This document shows, piece after piece, positions 26,401 to 38,400 of a stretch of DNA of 64,000 bases (positions are counted from its first letter, which is position 1; each line of letters opens with the position of its first letter). The DNA comes from Adlercreutzia sp910585575 (lineage in GTDB: Bacteria; Actinomycetota; Coriobacteriia; Coriobacteriales; Eggerthellaceae), in NCBI RefSeq assembly GCF_951801035.1, contig NZ_CATOKT010000009.1. One strand, written 5' to 3'. The position numbers were made by a program, and so were the translations under genes. A model generated the notes under the pieces. The model saw only the letters and a program-made list of their open reading frames with translations, was not told the DNA's origin and searched no databases.

Positions 26401-29400
26401 CCCGTGGCGAAGGGATCCAGCACAGCGTTGGACAGGCCGAAGTTGGACTTGCCCGGGCCCGGGTTCACGAAGAAGCTGCCGGCGGCGCAGCCCGTGTGGC
26501 CGCAATGCAGGTGGTAGCTGGAGAAGTAGTACTCGCCCAGACGCGGCAGGTAGGCCGGCTCGGCGCCGGAGGTGTTCGGCGTGCCGTCGGCATTGGTGGC
26601 CACGGTGTTCGACTTGTCCAGGTTCTTGTACACCTGGGGCAGATTCTGCTCGGCAGCGCGCACCGGGAAGGCGATGGACAGGGTATCGCCCACTTCCATG
26701 CATGTAGAGGTGTAGTCGGGACGATCCACCGGACGCAGGCTCTTCTCGTAGTCGCTCAGGTTAGAGCCCGTATTCATTTCGTTCTCGGGCAGGAAACGGC
26801 TCTCAGTCGGGTCGACGATAGCACCGTTGCCCTCGCTATCCTTATACTGGTCATCCACGACCCACTCGACCTTGAACAGACCGAAGGTAGTAGTGTTCGA
26901 CACGCCCTTGGCGCGCGGGTTCAGATCGCTGTAGGCCTTGCCCGCCGTGTAGTTGCTGGTTCCGCCCAGGGTGCAGGGGTTGTTGATGCCGCCGTTGGGG
27001 CAGATGCCCTGCTCGGTGGAGATATAGTTCATGGATCCGCCGTAGTCGGGAGCCGTGGTGGTGCCGTCGGCCTCGTCCTCGTAGGTGCCCATGAGGGTAA
27101 CTTTCACCTTCAGGCCGCGGGTGCGCTCGGCGGTCACGTCGTCGCCGTAGCGGTTGACCCACTTCGTGTTCTGGGCGATGGTGCGCTCCAGATAGTCGGT
27201 GGTGATGTCGCTGCCCAGCTTAGAGGACACATCGGCCGCGCTGTCGTAAGCGTAGCCGGCAGCCTGCTTCAGGTAGTCCAGTGGAATGCGCTCGAAGAAC
27301 ACCGGGTTGTAGATCTCGCCCTCGCCCGCCGTATCCTCAGTGGTGCCGGAGATGTACAGGTTTTGCTTGATCTCGCGCGTCTCGTCGTCGCCGGACACGT
27401 CGGGCATGGAGCCCGAGGCGTTGGCGATGTTGAGGTTCTGGACATAGCAGGTCTCGCCCGAGGCGTTCACCGAGCCGTCCTTGCGATAGCTGAACGAAAT
27501 GGTGTACGTGCCGGCCGCCAGCGTGTAGCTGCGGTTGTCGGCACGGTTGCCCATGATGCGGTCTTCGCTGTACATGGTGGCGCCGTCGTCGCGCTTAATG
27601 GACCAGTACATCCAGTCGTAGTTGCTCTCGGACACCACGCGCTGGTACCACGACACCACCGTGGTGTTGTACACGGTGAAGGTCATGGACATCGTGGTGG
27701 TGGTGCTGTGACGACCCAGGTTGCCGGCGGTATAGGTCTTGGTCGCATCGTTGTAGGACCAGTTCGAGCTCACCGAGTTGGGCTTGGGGGCCATCTTGGT
27801 GTTCACCAGGGTGTCGCGATACCAGAAGGTCTCCCCTGCCACGTAGCCCGTCTTCTGGGCGGCGTTCTCGTTATAGGCACCGGTGGCCTCGTCGCGCGTC
27901 TGGAACACCTGGCTTTGGAACTGGGCGTTCGGGATGCGACGGTACACGCGGATCTTGCCCGTGGCATTCCACTCGTTCTGGTGCACGCGCCATTCGCCGT
28001 GCTGCACGTTGGTGGAAACGCTCTGACCGAAGTTCGCATTCAGCGTGGTATCGGTGTACAGCGGGCCCTTGAAGTCCAGCGTGGTGGTCTCGTTGTGGAA
28101 GTGGCTGTAGGCCACGTCGACGGCCAGGGTGCCCTCGAAGTAGTTGGCCACATCCTTGTAGGTGGCGGTGAGGGTACGGGTGTCGTTGAAGCGGGCCACG
28201 CCGTCCAGGGTGACATTGGTGAGCTGGAACGGGTTCCAGCCGTCGGAAGTGGCCGGAATGTCATAGTAGGTCCAGCGCATGGCCTGGGCCTCGCGGTACA
28301 GGTTGATGTCGGACACGCCGCGCTGCTCGGTGCCGTCGTCCAAGCCCGTGAACAAGTTCATGGTGCCGGTCACGTGGTTCGTGCGGGTCTCCATGTACTT
28401 CGTCAGGGCCTTCACGTCCTGGTTCTCGGTCAGCCACGCGCCCACGATCTTCTTCTCGGTGACGGGGTTGCCCTCATCATCGGTGGCGCCCTCCACGGCG
28501 CTGTCGACGGTCACGAAATCGACGGCGTCGTCGTAGCCGGCCTCGGCCTTGATGGCCTGCACCGTGGCGATAGAGCCCTCGGAGTTCAGCGGGACGTAGT
28601 ACTCGATCTTGATGTTCTTGCGGCCGTTGCTCACGCGATGGGCCGTATTGCCCGTAGCCTCGGCCTGGGCCTGGCGGTCGGCCAGAATGGTGTCGAAGCT
28701 ATGGGTGGGATCGATGCTGTCCAGCGCCGTGTTCTGCTTTTCGCCGCCCGTGGGCATCGTGGTGTTCTCGGGCAGGTTCGCCGGGTAGGCGATGTTGTTG
28801 CCGTACACCTCGAACACCTGGGTGCCGTAGGGACGCTGGTTCTTCGCGTCGAAGTTCTCGGTGAAGCGCACGGTCACGCGCACGTCGTTCGTATGGAACG
28901 TGGGGTTCTTCAGGTTGCCCACGGTCACGCGCAGCGGATTGCCGTCCTGGTTGGCCGTCTGGTTACGCGTGATGGAGCGCTTCACATAGGCGGCCGAGAT
29001 GGTCACATCGTTCTGGTGGTTGTCGGCCACGGATTTCACACGCTTGGACGTGGCGGTCTTGCTGTAGCTGTCCGGGTTGTAAGCCGTATTCAGCAGCGAG
29101 GTAACCTGGCCGTTCTCATCGCGACCCGCCGTAGCGGCCAAAAGGTCGGTGGTGCCGGCGGCCTGCGTGTAGTTGCCCGACAGGCCCTGGCCGGCCTTGT
29201 TGGCAATCTCGGCATGGATGCCGGTGCCCTTGCCGTCGGTGTTGCCGTGCTTGTAGAACTTCACGAAGGACTCCACCTTAGCGCCGTACTGCACCCGGTT
29301 GGTCAGGTTGGCCGTCACCGTGGTGGGATGGCTGTAATCGATGGGGTCGAGACCCTCGTCATCCATGGTCTTGTAGTCGCGCTCGCCGAAGCGATCGGAC

Positions 29401-32400
29401 TGCTCCACGCGATACTGGGTGTAGCCGTGGCGCGGAGCCGCCGTCACCGTGTACTCGGCCTGCACGCGATCGGCCGCATAGGAGGGCTTCTCCGCGTCGT
29501 TGTTGAAGGCCAGATTGTCGGTGCTGTTGTAGTCGGCGTTCGTCTCCAGCTCGTCGGTCATCTGGGTGATGACGCGGATGTACACGCCCTCGCCGGGCTG
29601 AGTCTGCTGGGTGAGCGAGCCCACCGAGAACACCAGCGCGCGGTTCGAAGCGTTGTACTCGCCGTTGGCGGCCTCTACCAGGCTCGTTTCGGTCACACCC
29701 TCGGTGACGGAGGCGTTCTGGTCGTGAGCGATCTTCGTCAGATCGGTGGAGGCCGGCGCGTTGCGCATGGTCACCGTATCCACCACCGAAGTCACGCCGG
29801 TCTCAGCGTCGGTCTGCGTGGTGGGCTCGCCCAAAAGCGTAGCGGTCACGCGAGCAGCGTTGGCGCCATAGCCGTTGTCATAGAAGCGGTTGTCGGTGGT
29901 CAGGTTGTTGTCGTCGTCGGTCACACCGGTGCGGGTGTTGTTGCCCACGGTGTTCAGCTGGACGGTGTTGCCGTCCTTATTCTTGTCGGACACCACTTCC
30001 CAGCCCACGATGCGCTGGCCCTTGCCCACCTTGAATCGGGCGTCTAGATGCTGCAAGGGCAGAAGCGAGGTCTTGTCGGCGCCCACGAACAGCGTGTACT
30101 CGACGTAGTCGCCAGCGTACAGCGCGCCATCGGGAATGTCGTTGGCGGTGTTGGTGGGCTCGTAGCTAAAGATGTTGGTCATGGAGCGGTCGTCGGCGTC
30201 GTAGGCGAATACCGTGTCCTTGCTCAACTTGTACGCGCTCGTGGTGGAGTACACCGGATTGCCCCAGGCGTCGGTGCCGGACTGGTAGCTGTGGGAGCCC
30301 GTGCCGTGGTTGATGGCGGTGTCCAACTTCTTGCCGCGCACGTAGGACACGTTCATAGTGCCCAGCTTGTGGTTCACGCGATAGGCGGCCGTGGCGTCCA
30401 CGTAGGCCACCAGGCCCTCGGTGTTCGGATCCTTGGCGCGCAAGTCAACGGTCAGCTTATGGCGGGAATCGGTGCCCGTGTACTGGCTGGCCTGCTTGCC
30501 AAAGGTAGGCGTCGAATCGTAATCCCAGTTAGCGGCATTCTCCTTGTCGCCCTCGGTCAGCACGTTGTTCTCGGTCAGGGTGTTGGTAGCCGCCTTGGCC
30601 GACTGGAACAGGTCCACCGGACGATCGGCGAACACACCGTCGTACTTGAAGGCGTAGTTCACCATGTTGTTGCTGGCCTCGGCACCAGTGTAGGAGCCCT
30701 TGTCGCGCTGGCTCTTACGAGTCAGCCACTGGCCGGAGTCCAGCATGGTGTTGTCGAAGCGACGGCTGGCGTTCGGAGCCTCAAAGGTGATGGACAGGGA
30801 GGTGAAGATGGCCTTCGCGTAGGTTTTGTCCACCTCGTTCTGATTGGCGAAGCCCTTGATGGTGTTCGTATTGGTGGTGTCCGCGCCCTGATAGGTGCCG
30901 AAGGACAACGGGTTTATACCCTTATTTTCCGTAATGCTTAAATGTTTATATGTTGTAATGAGATTCGGCGTTTCCTCCGTACCGGTGTTCTCCTCCACCG
31001 CCACACACTCGCGGAAGAAGCTCTCGAAGTCGATGACGTAGTCGCCATCGGGATCGGCCATGGGCATGCCGCTGGCGTCGTAGACGATCTTCGCCGTAGC
31101 CGGATCGATCTTCCACGGACCGCTCACGCGACCGTCGGCCTTCAGCTCGGCCCAGGTAACAGACTTCGTCTGCACGGCACCGGCGGCGTCCACATAGGTG
31201 AAGGTAAAGTCGGTAGCGTTGAACCAGCCGCCGTCGCACTCCACGCAGCCCGCGCAATCGGCGTCGGGGCCGCCGCAAGCCGTGGCCTCGATGTAGGCCG
31301 CGGCGTCCTTGGTGTACACCTCGCCGGTGATGCGCAGGTAGATCTGCTTACCATCGGGAGTCACCTGCTTGTCGCCGTCCAGCTTGCGCTCGCCGGTGTA
31401 GACGACGTAATCCTCGCCGTCCTGCACGTAGGCCGTGTACTGGTACGGAATGCAAGTGCCCTTGGCGTGGTCGGTGCACTTGTCGTTGCTAATGAGGAAA
31501 GCCGGCACGTACACGTTCTGCATACGGAACACCTTCTTGGAGGCCGTTCCGATGTTCTCATCGAAGGTGCTGGTCAGCTTCACGCGGTTCAGGTGCGCCG
31601 CGCGACGGTCGCCCACGGCGTTGGACACGCCGGGCTTCTGGGTGGTGGCGTCCTTGCGGTTCTGGAAGCGCACCTCGAAGGTGGCCTTCGTGGGCGTCAG
31701 GTTGTCGGTCTTGTCGTTGAACTGCTGGGCGCCGCCCGCATAGGAATACACGGTCTCGTCGCCGTAGTCCCAGATGCGCTTCACGTCGGTGTACTTCTGA
31801 TACGACGTGCTGGGCCAGTAGCCCGTGTAGTTATAGGTGTTGGGCTCGGTGACCGTCACCGTGTTGTAGTACTCGGACAGCACGCCCTGGTTGTCAGGGT
31901 TCTCAGTGTTGTAGGTCAGGGCGCCGTTGTTCTCGGTCTGCAAACCGGCGCTGTAGCCGTAGGTTACCTTGTAGCCCACCATCCAGGCAGTGTCCACCGC
32001 GGAGTTGCGGGGCACCCAGCGATAGCCGGCACCCACGGAATTGAACTCCTTGCGGTAGCTGTTCGCAATGGTCCAGCTATTGTAGGAGTACAGGTTCTTG
32101 TCGTTGGACACGCGCCAGGCCGTGGGCGTATAGAAGTGGTTGTAGTCCACCTTCGCCGTGGAAATGGCGTTGTCGATGTAGCTCTGGTACTTGCGGTCCT
32201 TATCCGTAGAGCCGGCCTGGTAGATCTTGTTGTTCTGGCCCTTGTAGATGAAGGGGCGGCCCAGCACGGCGTAGTCGGAGGTCTGCTGGCCAGAGCCAGC
32301 ATCGCCGTCATAGGCGCGGGCGGTCTCGGCCGTGGAGTCGGCGTCGCCGCCGTAGGGGCCCAAATCCAGCGTGTAGCTGGTCACGAACTCGCCCTCGTTC

Positions 32401-35400
32401 AGCTGGATGGTCAGCGGCGCATGGTCGGTCTCGCGGGCCGTCTCCTGGAAGATGTCGAAGGTCTTCGTGCCGTCGGCGGCCACCTGCTTCTTCGTGTAGG
32501 AGTACACCGGCGCGCTCGTCCAGTTCGAGGCGTCCATGAAATCGGGGGTGTAGTCCACGGCCTCGCCCGCAGCGTTCACGCGCTTGAAGTACACCACGGC
32601 GTCGCCGTTCTTGTCGAGGCCCTTGGTGAACAGGTAGTTCAGGCCCGGTGACTGCTCGGCATCGGTGGTGGGAGTCAAGGTCTCGTCCACCATGGTCTCG
32701 GTGTACACCGTATCGCCCGCCTTCGCGGTCTTCACACGGGAGCCGTCGGCCAGGTAGTACACCTGGCTGGCCGAGGCGCTGTCGTAGGCAGCCGACAGGG
32801 TAACCGGCGTCACCAGGTACATGTTGTCCTGGCGGATGCGGATAGTGCGACCGGCGCTGGTGTCCTTCGTCCAGCCGTTGTCAGTGGCGCGGTTGGCCTC
32901 GCTCCAGCTGGCGTTCTTCGTCCACCCCGTGGTATGCAGGGTGATGAACACCTTGGACAGGTTGCCCGTGGACTCGGACTGGCCCTCCACGCCCGGACGC
33001 TCGATGCCGGCGTAGTTGGTCAGCGGGTTCAAGTGCGCCCACACGTTGGAAGCCGTCATCGAGGTGATGTGGCTGTCCTTGTTCGTGGTGCCGGCCTTCG
33101 AGGTGCGGAAGAACTTCAGGCCCATGCCCAGGTAGCCGTAGTACTCGGTGTCCTGATCGGGATAGATGGTGGGCAGGGTGTCGCTCACGCGCATCTGATC
33201 GGCAGCGGAGATGTAGTTGCCCCAGGGCTTGTAGTCGTGATCGCCGTAAGAGGTGTTGTCGGAACCGGCCGGCATACGGTACAGCGACACGAAGTAGGCC
33301 TCGTCGTCGGCGAAGATGCGCTGGTCGGAATGGTTCACCGAGGTGGATGCATTGCCGGCGTAGCCCAGCGAGCCCTGATCGCGGTCGATGGACTTCTGCA
33401 CGTAGTTGCGGCTCTCGTAGGTGATCATGCGCGAAGAGGTGCGCAGGTGGCGCATCTTGCCCTCGTCGAAGATGTAATAGTGATAGTGATGGTGATAGCC
33501 GTGGTAGGAGCACCAGCCGGAACGGCAGCAGGCGCCGGAGCGATGGAAGATCTTGTAGCCCCAGGAGCCGCGACCGTACTCGTCATAGGTGACGTTGTAG
33601 GTGTTGGTGCTCTTCTGGGCCGTGTCGTCCTTGCCGTTGGCGCCGTCGGCGCGCTGATCCGGCGAGTCGTAGCGCTGGGCGGCCTTGTGCACGTACACAT
33701 TGTCCTTACCCTGCTTCTTGCCGGTATCGCCCGCAGCGGCACCGGAGTAATCGCCACCGATGGTCATGTTGATGGTGGTGGTCGAGGTCACCGTGTTGTT
33801 GGCATTGGCCGAGGTAGCCTTGCCGGCGTCGTCGGTCTTGATGAAGCGACCCGTCACCTCGAAGGACATGTTCTTGTTCCACTCGGCGGAACCAGGGGCC
33901 ATGTACTGGCTGCCGTTGGTCTCCTTGAACCACTTGCCGTAATCGGTCACCTTCGGGTTGCCGTTGGTGTCCAGGGTGCCCTGGTTGATGGTCACGTCGT
34001 AGACGATCTTGGTCACCTTGAAGGTAGGCACGCCCTCGGCGTAGTCGTTGAAGGTGTCGCGATAGGCGTACTCGGCGTTGTTGCCGAAATCGGGCTCATG
34101 CTTGGTGTAGGCGGCCTTCGGGTCCTTCGTCAGGTCGACGGGGTTGCCCTGGGCGTCCACCACCTTCATGAGGTTCAGGCGGAAGTAGTAGTTGCCCTGG
34201 TTGTCGGTCTGCACCGAGGTGGGCACACCGCCGTTGTTCTCCTTCTTCAACGACTCGTAGTACTCCGTGCGAATCTGTGTGCCGTTCACTTCCATGGACT
34301 GGCCGTCGCTGAAGTACACGGTCACCTTGTTCAGATAGGCCAACGCCTGCTGCTTGATCTTCACGTAGTAGGCGTCGAAGCCGTCGCCGGAGATGGTCTG
34401 CACCATCTCCAAGCGGGCACCGGTGTTGTAGGTGTAGGAGCCCACGGTATTGAAGTGCGGGTTGCCGTTGGCATAGTCGTAGCAGTAGTCGCTACGATGG
34501 TAGTACGTATTGTGGTTGTGGGCGATGGCGCGGATATTGGTGTGGCCGTTGTTGGCCGGGTTAGCGGCCCACGGCGCGTTGGTCTTGGAATCCGTGGCGT
34601 TGCCGATGTTCGGCGCACCGTAGATCCAGCGCATATTCTTATCGTAGTAGGCCCAGCTGCTGTAGCAGCCCTGGCAACGGTTGGCGTAGAAGTTGGACAG
34701 GCCCTGCTCCATGAAGAAGGCCGTCTCGGGGTAGGCCGTGGTCACCGTGCCGCGGGAGTTGCTACCGTAGGCGGTGATGTTGCCCAGAGCGCTGGGGTTC
34801 GTGTCCACCTGACGGAAGTCCACCAGGAACGAGCCCTGGGACTTGTAGCCGATGGCCAAGTCGCCCGAGGTCTCGTCGAGCGAGGAGCCCCAACACTCGT
34901 TATGACCGTAGTGGTGCGAGTCGTTGGAACCGTTGGACCAGTTGGTGAAACGGGTGGCCGAGGGCGTGCCCGTCAGGATCTTGCCGTCCTTGATCATCTG
35001 GTCGTAAATATCCGTCTCGGTGACGCCGCCCAGCTCGGGCACGTCCAGCTCGTCGCCACCGGTAGCCCCGGTGTCCTTGCCCTTGGAAACCAGGATGCGG
35101 GCGCGTTTGATGTCCGTGGACACCTCGTCGCCAGTGAGCACCTGGTCCACCTCGGTCTTGGTGCCGTCCTCCCCTTCTACCTCGACGGTCACCACCAGGC
35201 CGATGGTCACCACCTTGCCGGCCTCGATGCCAGGAGTGACGGTGCCGTCCTCGTTCTTCTTGTCCTCGCTGAAGATCTCGTCAGTCTGCTCGTCCACCTC
35301 GTAGCCGGCATCGAGCAGGGCCGCGCGGGCCTCATCGGGGCTCTTGCCCATGAGGCTGTTGAACAGCGTCGAGCGAATCTTCGCATCGGTGGGACCGTCG

Positions 35401-38400
35401 GACACCACCAGGGTGACGCTGCCGCGGTTCTCCGGATCTTCGGAGTAGTCGCCATCGCGCACCACCTTGATGACCAGGCCGGCGGTAATATCGTCGTTCT
35501 TCTCAACGGTCTGGGCCTGGTTTACCGTGTAGCCGGCGGCCAGCAGCTTCTCGATCACTTCCTCGACCGGCTGGCCGGCGTAGGCCGTGGCCAGATCCTC
35601 TACCTCTTGGTCCGAGGGGCTCTTGCCCTTCGACACCTGCAGGCGCGCCTGGGGACGGCCGTCGAAGCCCTCGGTGCCGGGCACCTCGGGCTGGGGCTCT
35701 ACTTCCCAGCCCAGTTCCGGATGCTCGGGATCTTTCAGCACACCCTCCACCGCCGGAGTGCCCGGAACGGCCTCCTCCATCTTCCAACCGCTGTTCGGAT
35801 CATCGGGATCGGCCAGCACGCCGTCCTTGATGTGGAAGATGTCGATGACCTCGCCGTCCTTGAAGGTGGTGGAGTACTGGTAATCGGTGTCCAGCACGTT
35901 GTAGCCCAAAGCCTCCAGGGCGGCGCGGGCCTCGGTCTCGGTCAGGCCCTCCTTGCGAATGTCCTTGAACGGATCGGGGTCGGGCCCCTTGGAAACCACC
36001 ATCTCCACGGTGCCGTTTTCCTTCAGGGTGCTCTCGCCGTTGTCGTTGGCCTCATAGGTGGGATCGGTCAGCTTCGTGACGGAGATGACCTTGCCAGCCT
36101 CCACATCGTCGCTGTACACCTCGGTCAGCTTCGTGATGGTGTAGTTCAGGCCCTTCAAGGTGTTGATGGCGTCGTTCTTGTCCTTGCCCACCTGCTCGGC
36201 CACTTCGTCCACCACGACGGTCTCGCCCTTGGACACCACCACGGAAACCACGGCCTTGGCCGTGTTGGTGGCCTCGCTCTTCATGGTTACCGAGATGACG
36301 TAGCCCGCGGGTACGGCCGGGATGGTCTGACCGGTGTTCTCGTCCACGGTCTCGTCGCTGAACTCCTCGGTCATCTCGATGATGTAGTCGTTGGAACGCA
36401 GCAGCCACTTGGCCGGGGCGTTCTTCTTCAGGACGGTCACCGACTTGGACGGGTCGCCGCCCACGTAGTAGGTAACGATCTCCTCCTTGTTGGCGTTAGT
36501 GCCCGTCACCGAGCGCAGATAGTAGGTCTTGTTGCCCTCGGCATCGGCCTCCACGCGAGCTTCGTAGTACTTGTTGCCCACCTTCTTGAACAGCAGGTCG
36601 GTGGCCTGCACGGTCAGCAGGTCGTTCTCATCCACCGGGCTATAGCCGTCGGACACGGCATTCTCGTCGTAGGTGTAGAAGGTGCGGCCAGCAGCAGACA
36701 GGGCGTTGGAGCTTTCATCGGCATCCGCCGGACGATAGGCAATGGCGCCGTCGAGCGTGGTGAGGAACACCTTGGTGTAGGAGCCGTCGGACTCCTTCAT
36801 CCACACCGGCGTAGGATCGGGAGCCGGCTCGGGCTCGGGCGTGGTGCCATCCTCGCCGGGCTCGGGGGTAACGGGCTCTACCGGCAGGAAGTTCTCCAGA
36901 TCGGACTCGGCGATGGCGGTGTAGCCATCGAACACATCGTCTTCGTTGTAGCGATAGAACTGCACGCCCTCGATGGAGGGGTCGGGGCCATCCTCGTACT
37001 TCTTGCCCACGGCCTGCTCAAGAACGGACTTCTCCTCCAGGTCGTTGTTTTCCTCTACCGCTTCGCCGGAGTCGACGTCGGCGTAGGCGCTGCGGCTGAC
37101 CGCATCGTAGAACATCTTCGAGACGAAGATGAGCGAGCGGTCGGCGCGGCGCAGGGTGTAGGAGTCGGCGGTGTTGTTCAGAATAGTGTCGCCGTTGCCC
37201 CACTTGCCGCCGGACACGGCAGGCAGCGTGAGAGGAGCCTGGCGGAACGAGTCTAAATGATTATATGTTTCTACGTTTATAGTACGCTGGGTCTCGAAGT
37301 TGCTGTCGGTATAGCCCTGGATGTACACGTTCTGGCTGTCCAGCGTGCCCACCATGTCTTCGGCCATGTCCTTCCAGGAGTACATCTGGAACATCGTGGG
37401 AACCTCGATGCCCAAATCGTACACCTGCTGCTCGGTCAGATAGAAGTCGCCGTTGGCCTGCAGCGGAATGCGCACCTGATTGTTGGCCACGGTGAAGCCG
37501 TGGGCCTCCAGCGTGGCCTTGTCGACAACCGCGTTGCTATAACCGCTCGCATTGCGCTCGCGCAGCAAGCCGCCGCCCACTTTGGCGCCGGTGGTGTACT
37601 CCAGCTCGAAACCGGCCAGCTTCTTGGTCGTGGTGGAAACCGCGTCGTCGCCCTCCCCTTCCGTGGTGGTCACGTCGGTGTAGTAGGGCCACAGCACGAT
37701 CTTCGACTTGCTCGACTGGGAAATGCCGTCGGCAATCTGCTTCGGCGAGTAACCGTAGATGCGGATCTTGCCCACCTTGTCGGCGGGATAGCACTTGATG
37801 AAGTTGGCCGAGATGCGGTAGTTGATGGGATGGAAGCCAGTGTAGGCGCTCTTGTTGCCGTTGTTGCCCACCACGCTGGCCTTATCGGTCTTGAAGGTCT
37901 CCCACTCCACGGGGAAGGTGATGTTCACATCGGTGTCGTCCAACTTCGAAATGGCCGACTCGTTCTTGAACGTGGCCCAGAAGTTGAAGGTCTTGGCGTA
38001 GGGCACGGTCACCTCGGTGCGGTTGCCGTCCGAGGCGTAGCCGTCGCCGGACACCGTGGCACCGGTGTAGTTGTTCACGTTGCCGTAGCGAACGTAGCTA
38101 TGGGTCTCCATGTAGGGACGGGCCACGGACAGAGCGGCGCACTTGCGCATGGTGTCGTAGCGGAAGTTCTTCGAGGACACCTGGGCCACATCGTTGGCAT
38201 TGTCGTTGATGGTGGTCTTGTCCTGATAGTCGTCGGTACGAGTACCGCGCGTATCGAAGGCGCCCTTCTGCTTCAGGAACCAGCGAGCGTGCAGCTGCTG
38301 GTTGTGCGGGTAGTAGTAATTGTAGTTGCGCGTGCCGTTGCTGTTGGTGCTGTAGTAGGTGCGATAGCCGTTCACGCAGGGGGTGAGCGTCTTGTCGGTG

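Larger units (their letters stand above)
15310..35050 (-). other. Central beta-rich region with DUF11-like stretches and small Cys/His clusters
   Basis: About 6,500 residues of Thr/Asn/Tyr/Asp-rich sequence lie between the PASTA-like cluster and the SdrD_B-like array. Parts resemble DUF11-type stalk domains, for example SYTSQLTAYNYGDRNLDGVE followed by FTYIMPRG near 25.5 kb. The rest is not recognised. Several isolated Cys/His clusters occur, with CSCGH, HCGHTGC, CQGC and a C-x6-C-x2-C-x2-C cluster near 22.9, 26.5, 34.7 and 31.2 kb. No enzyme motif was seen. Confidence 0.45.
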
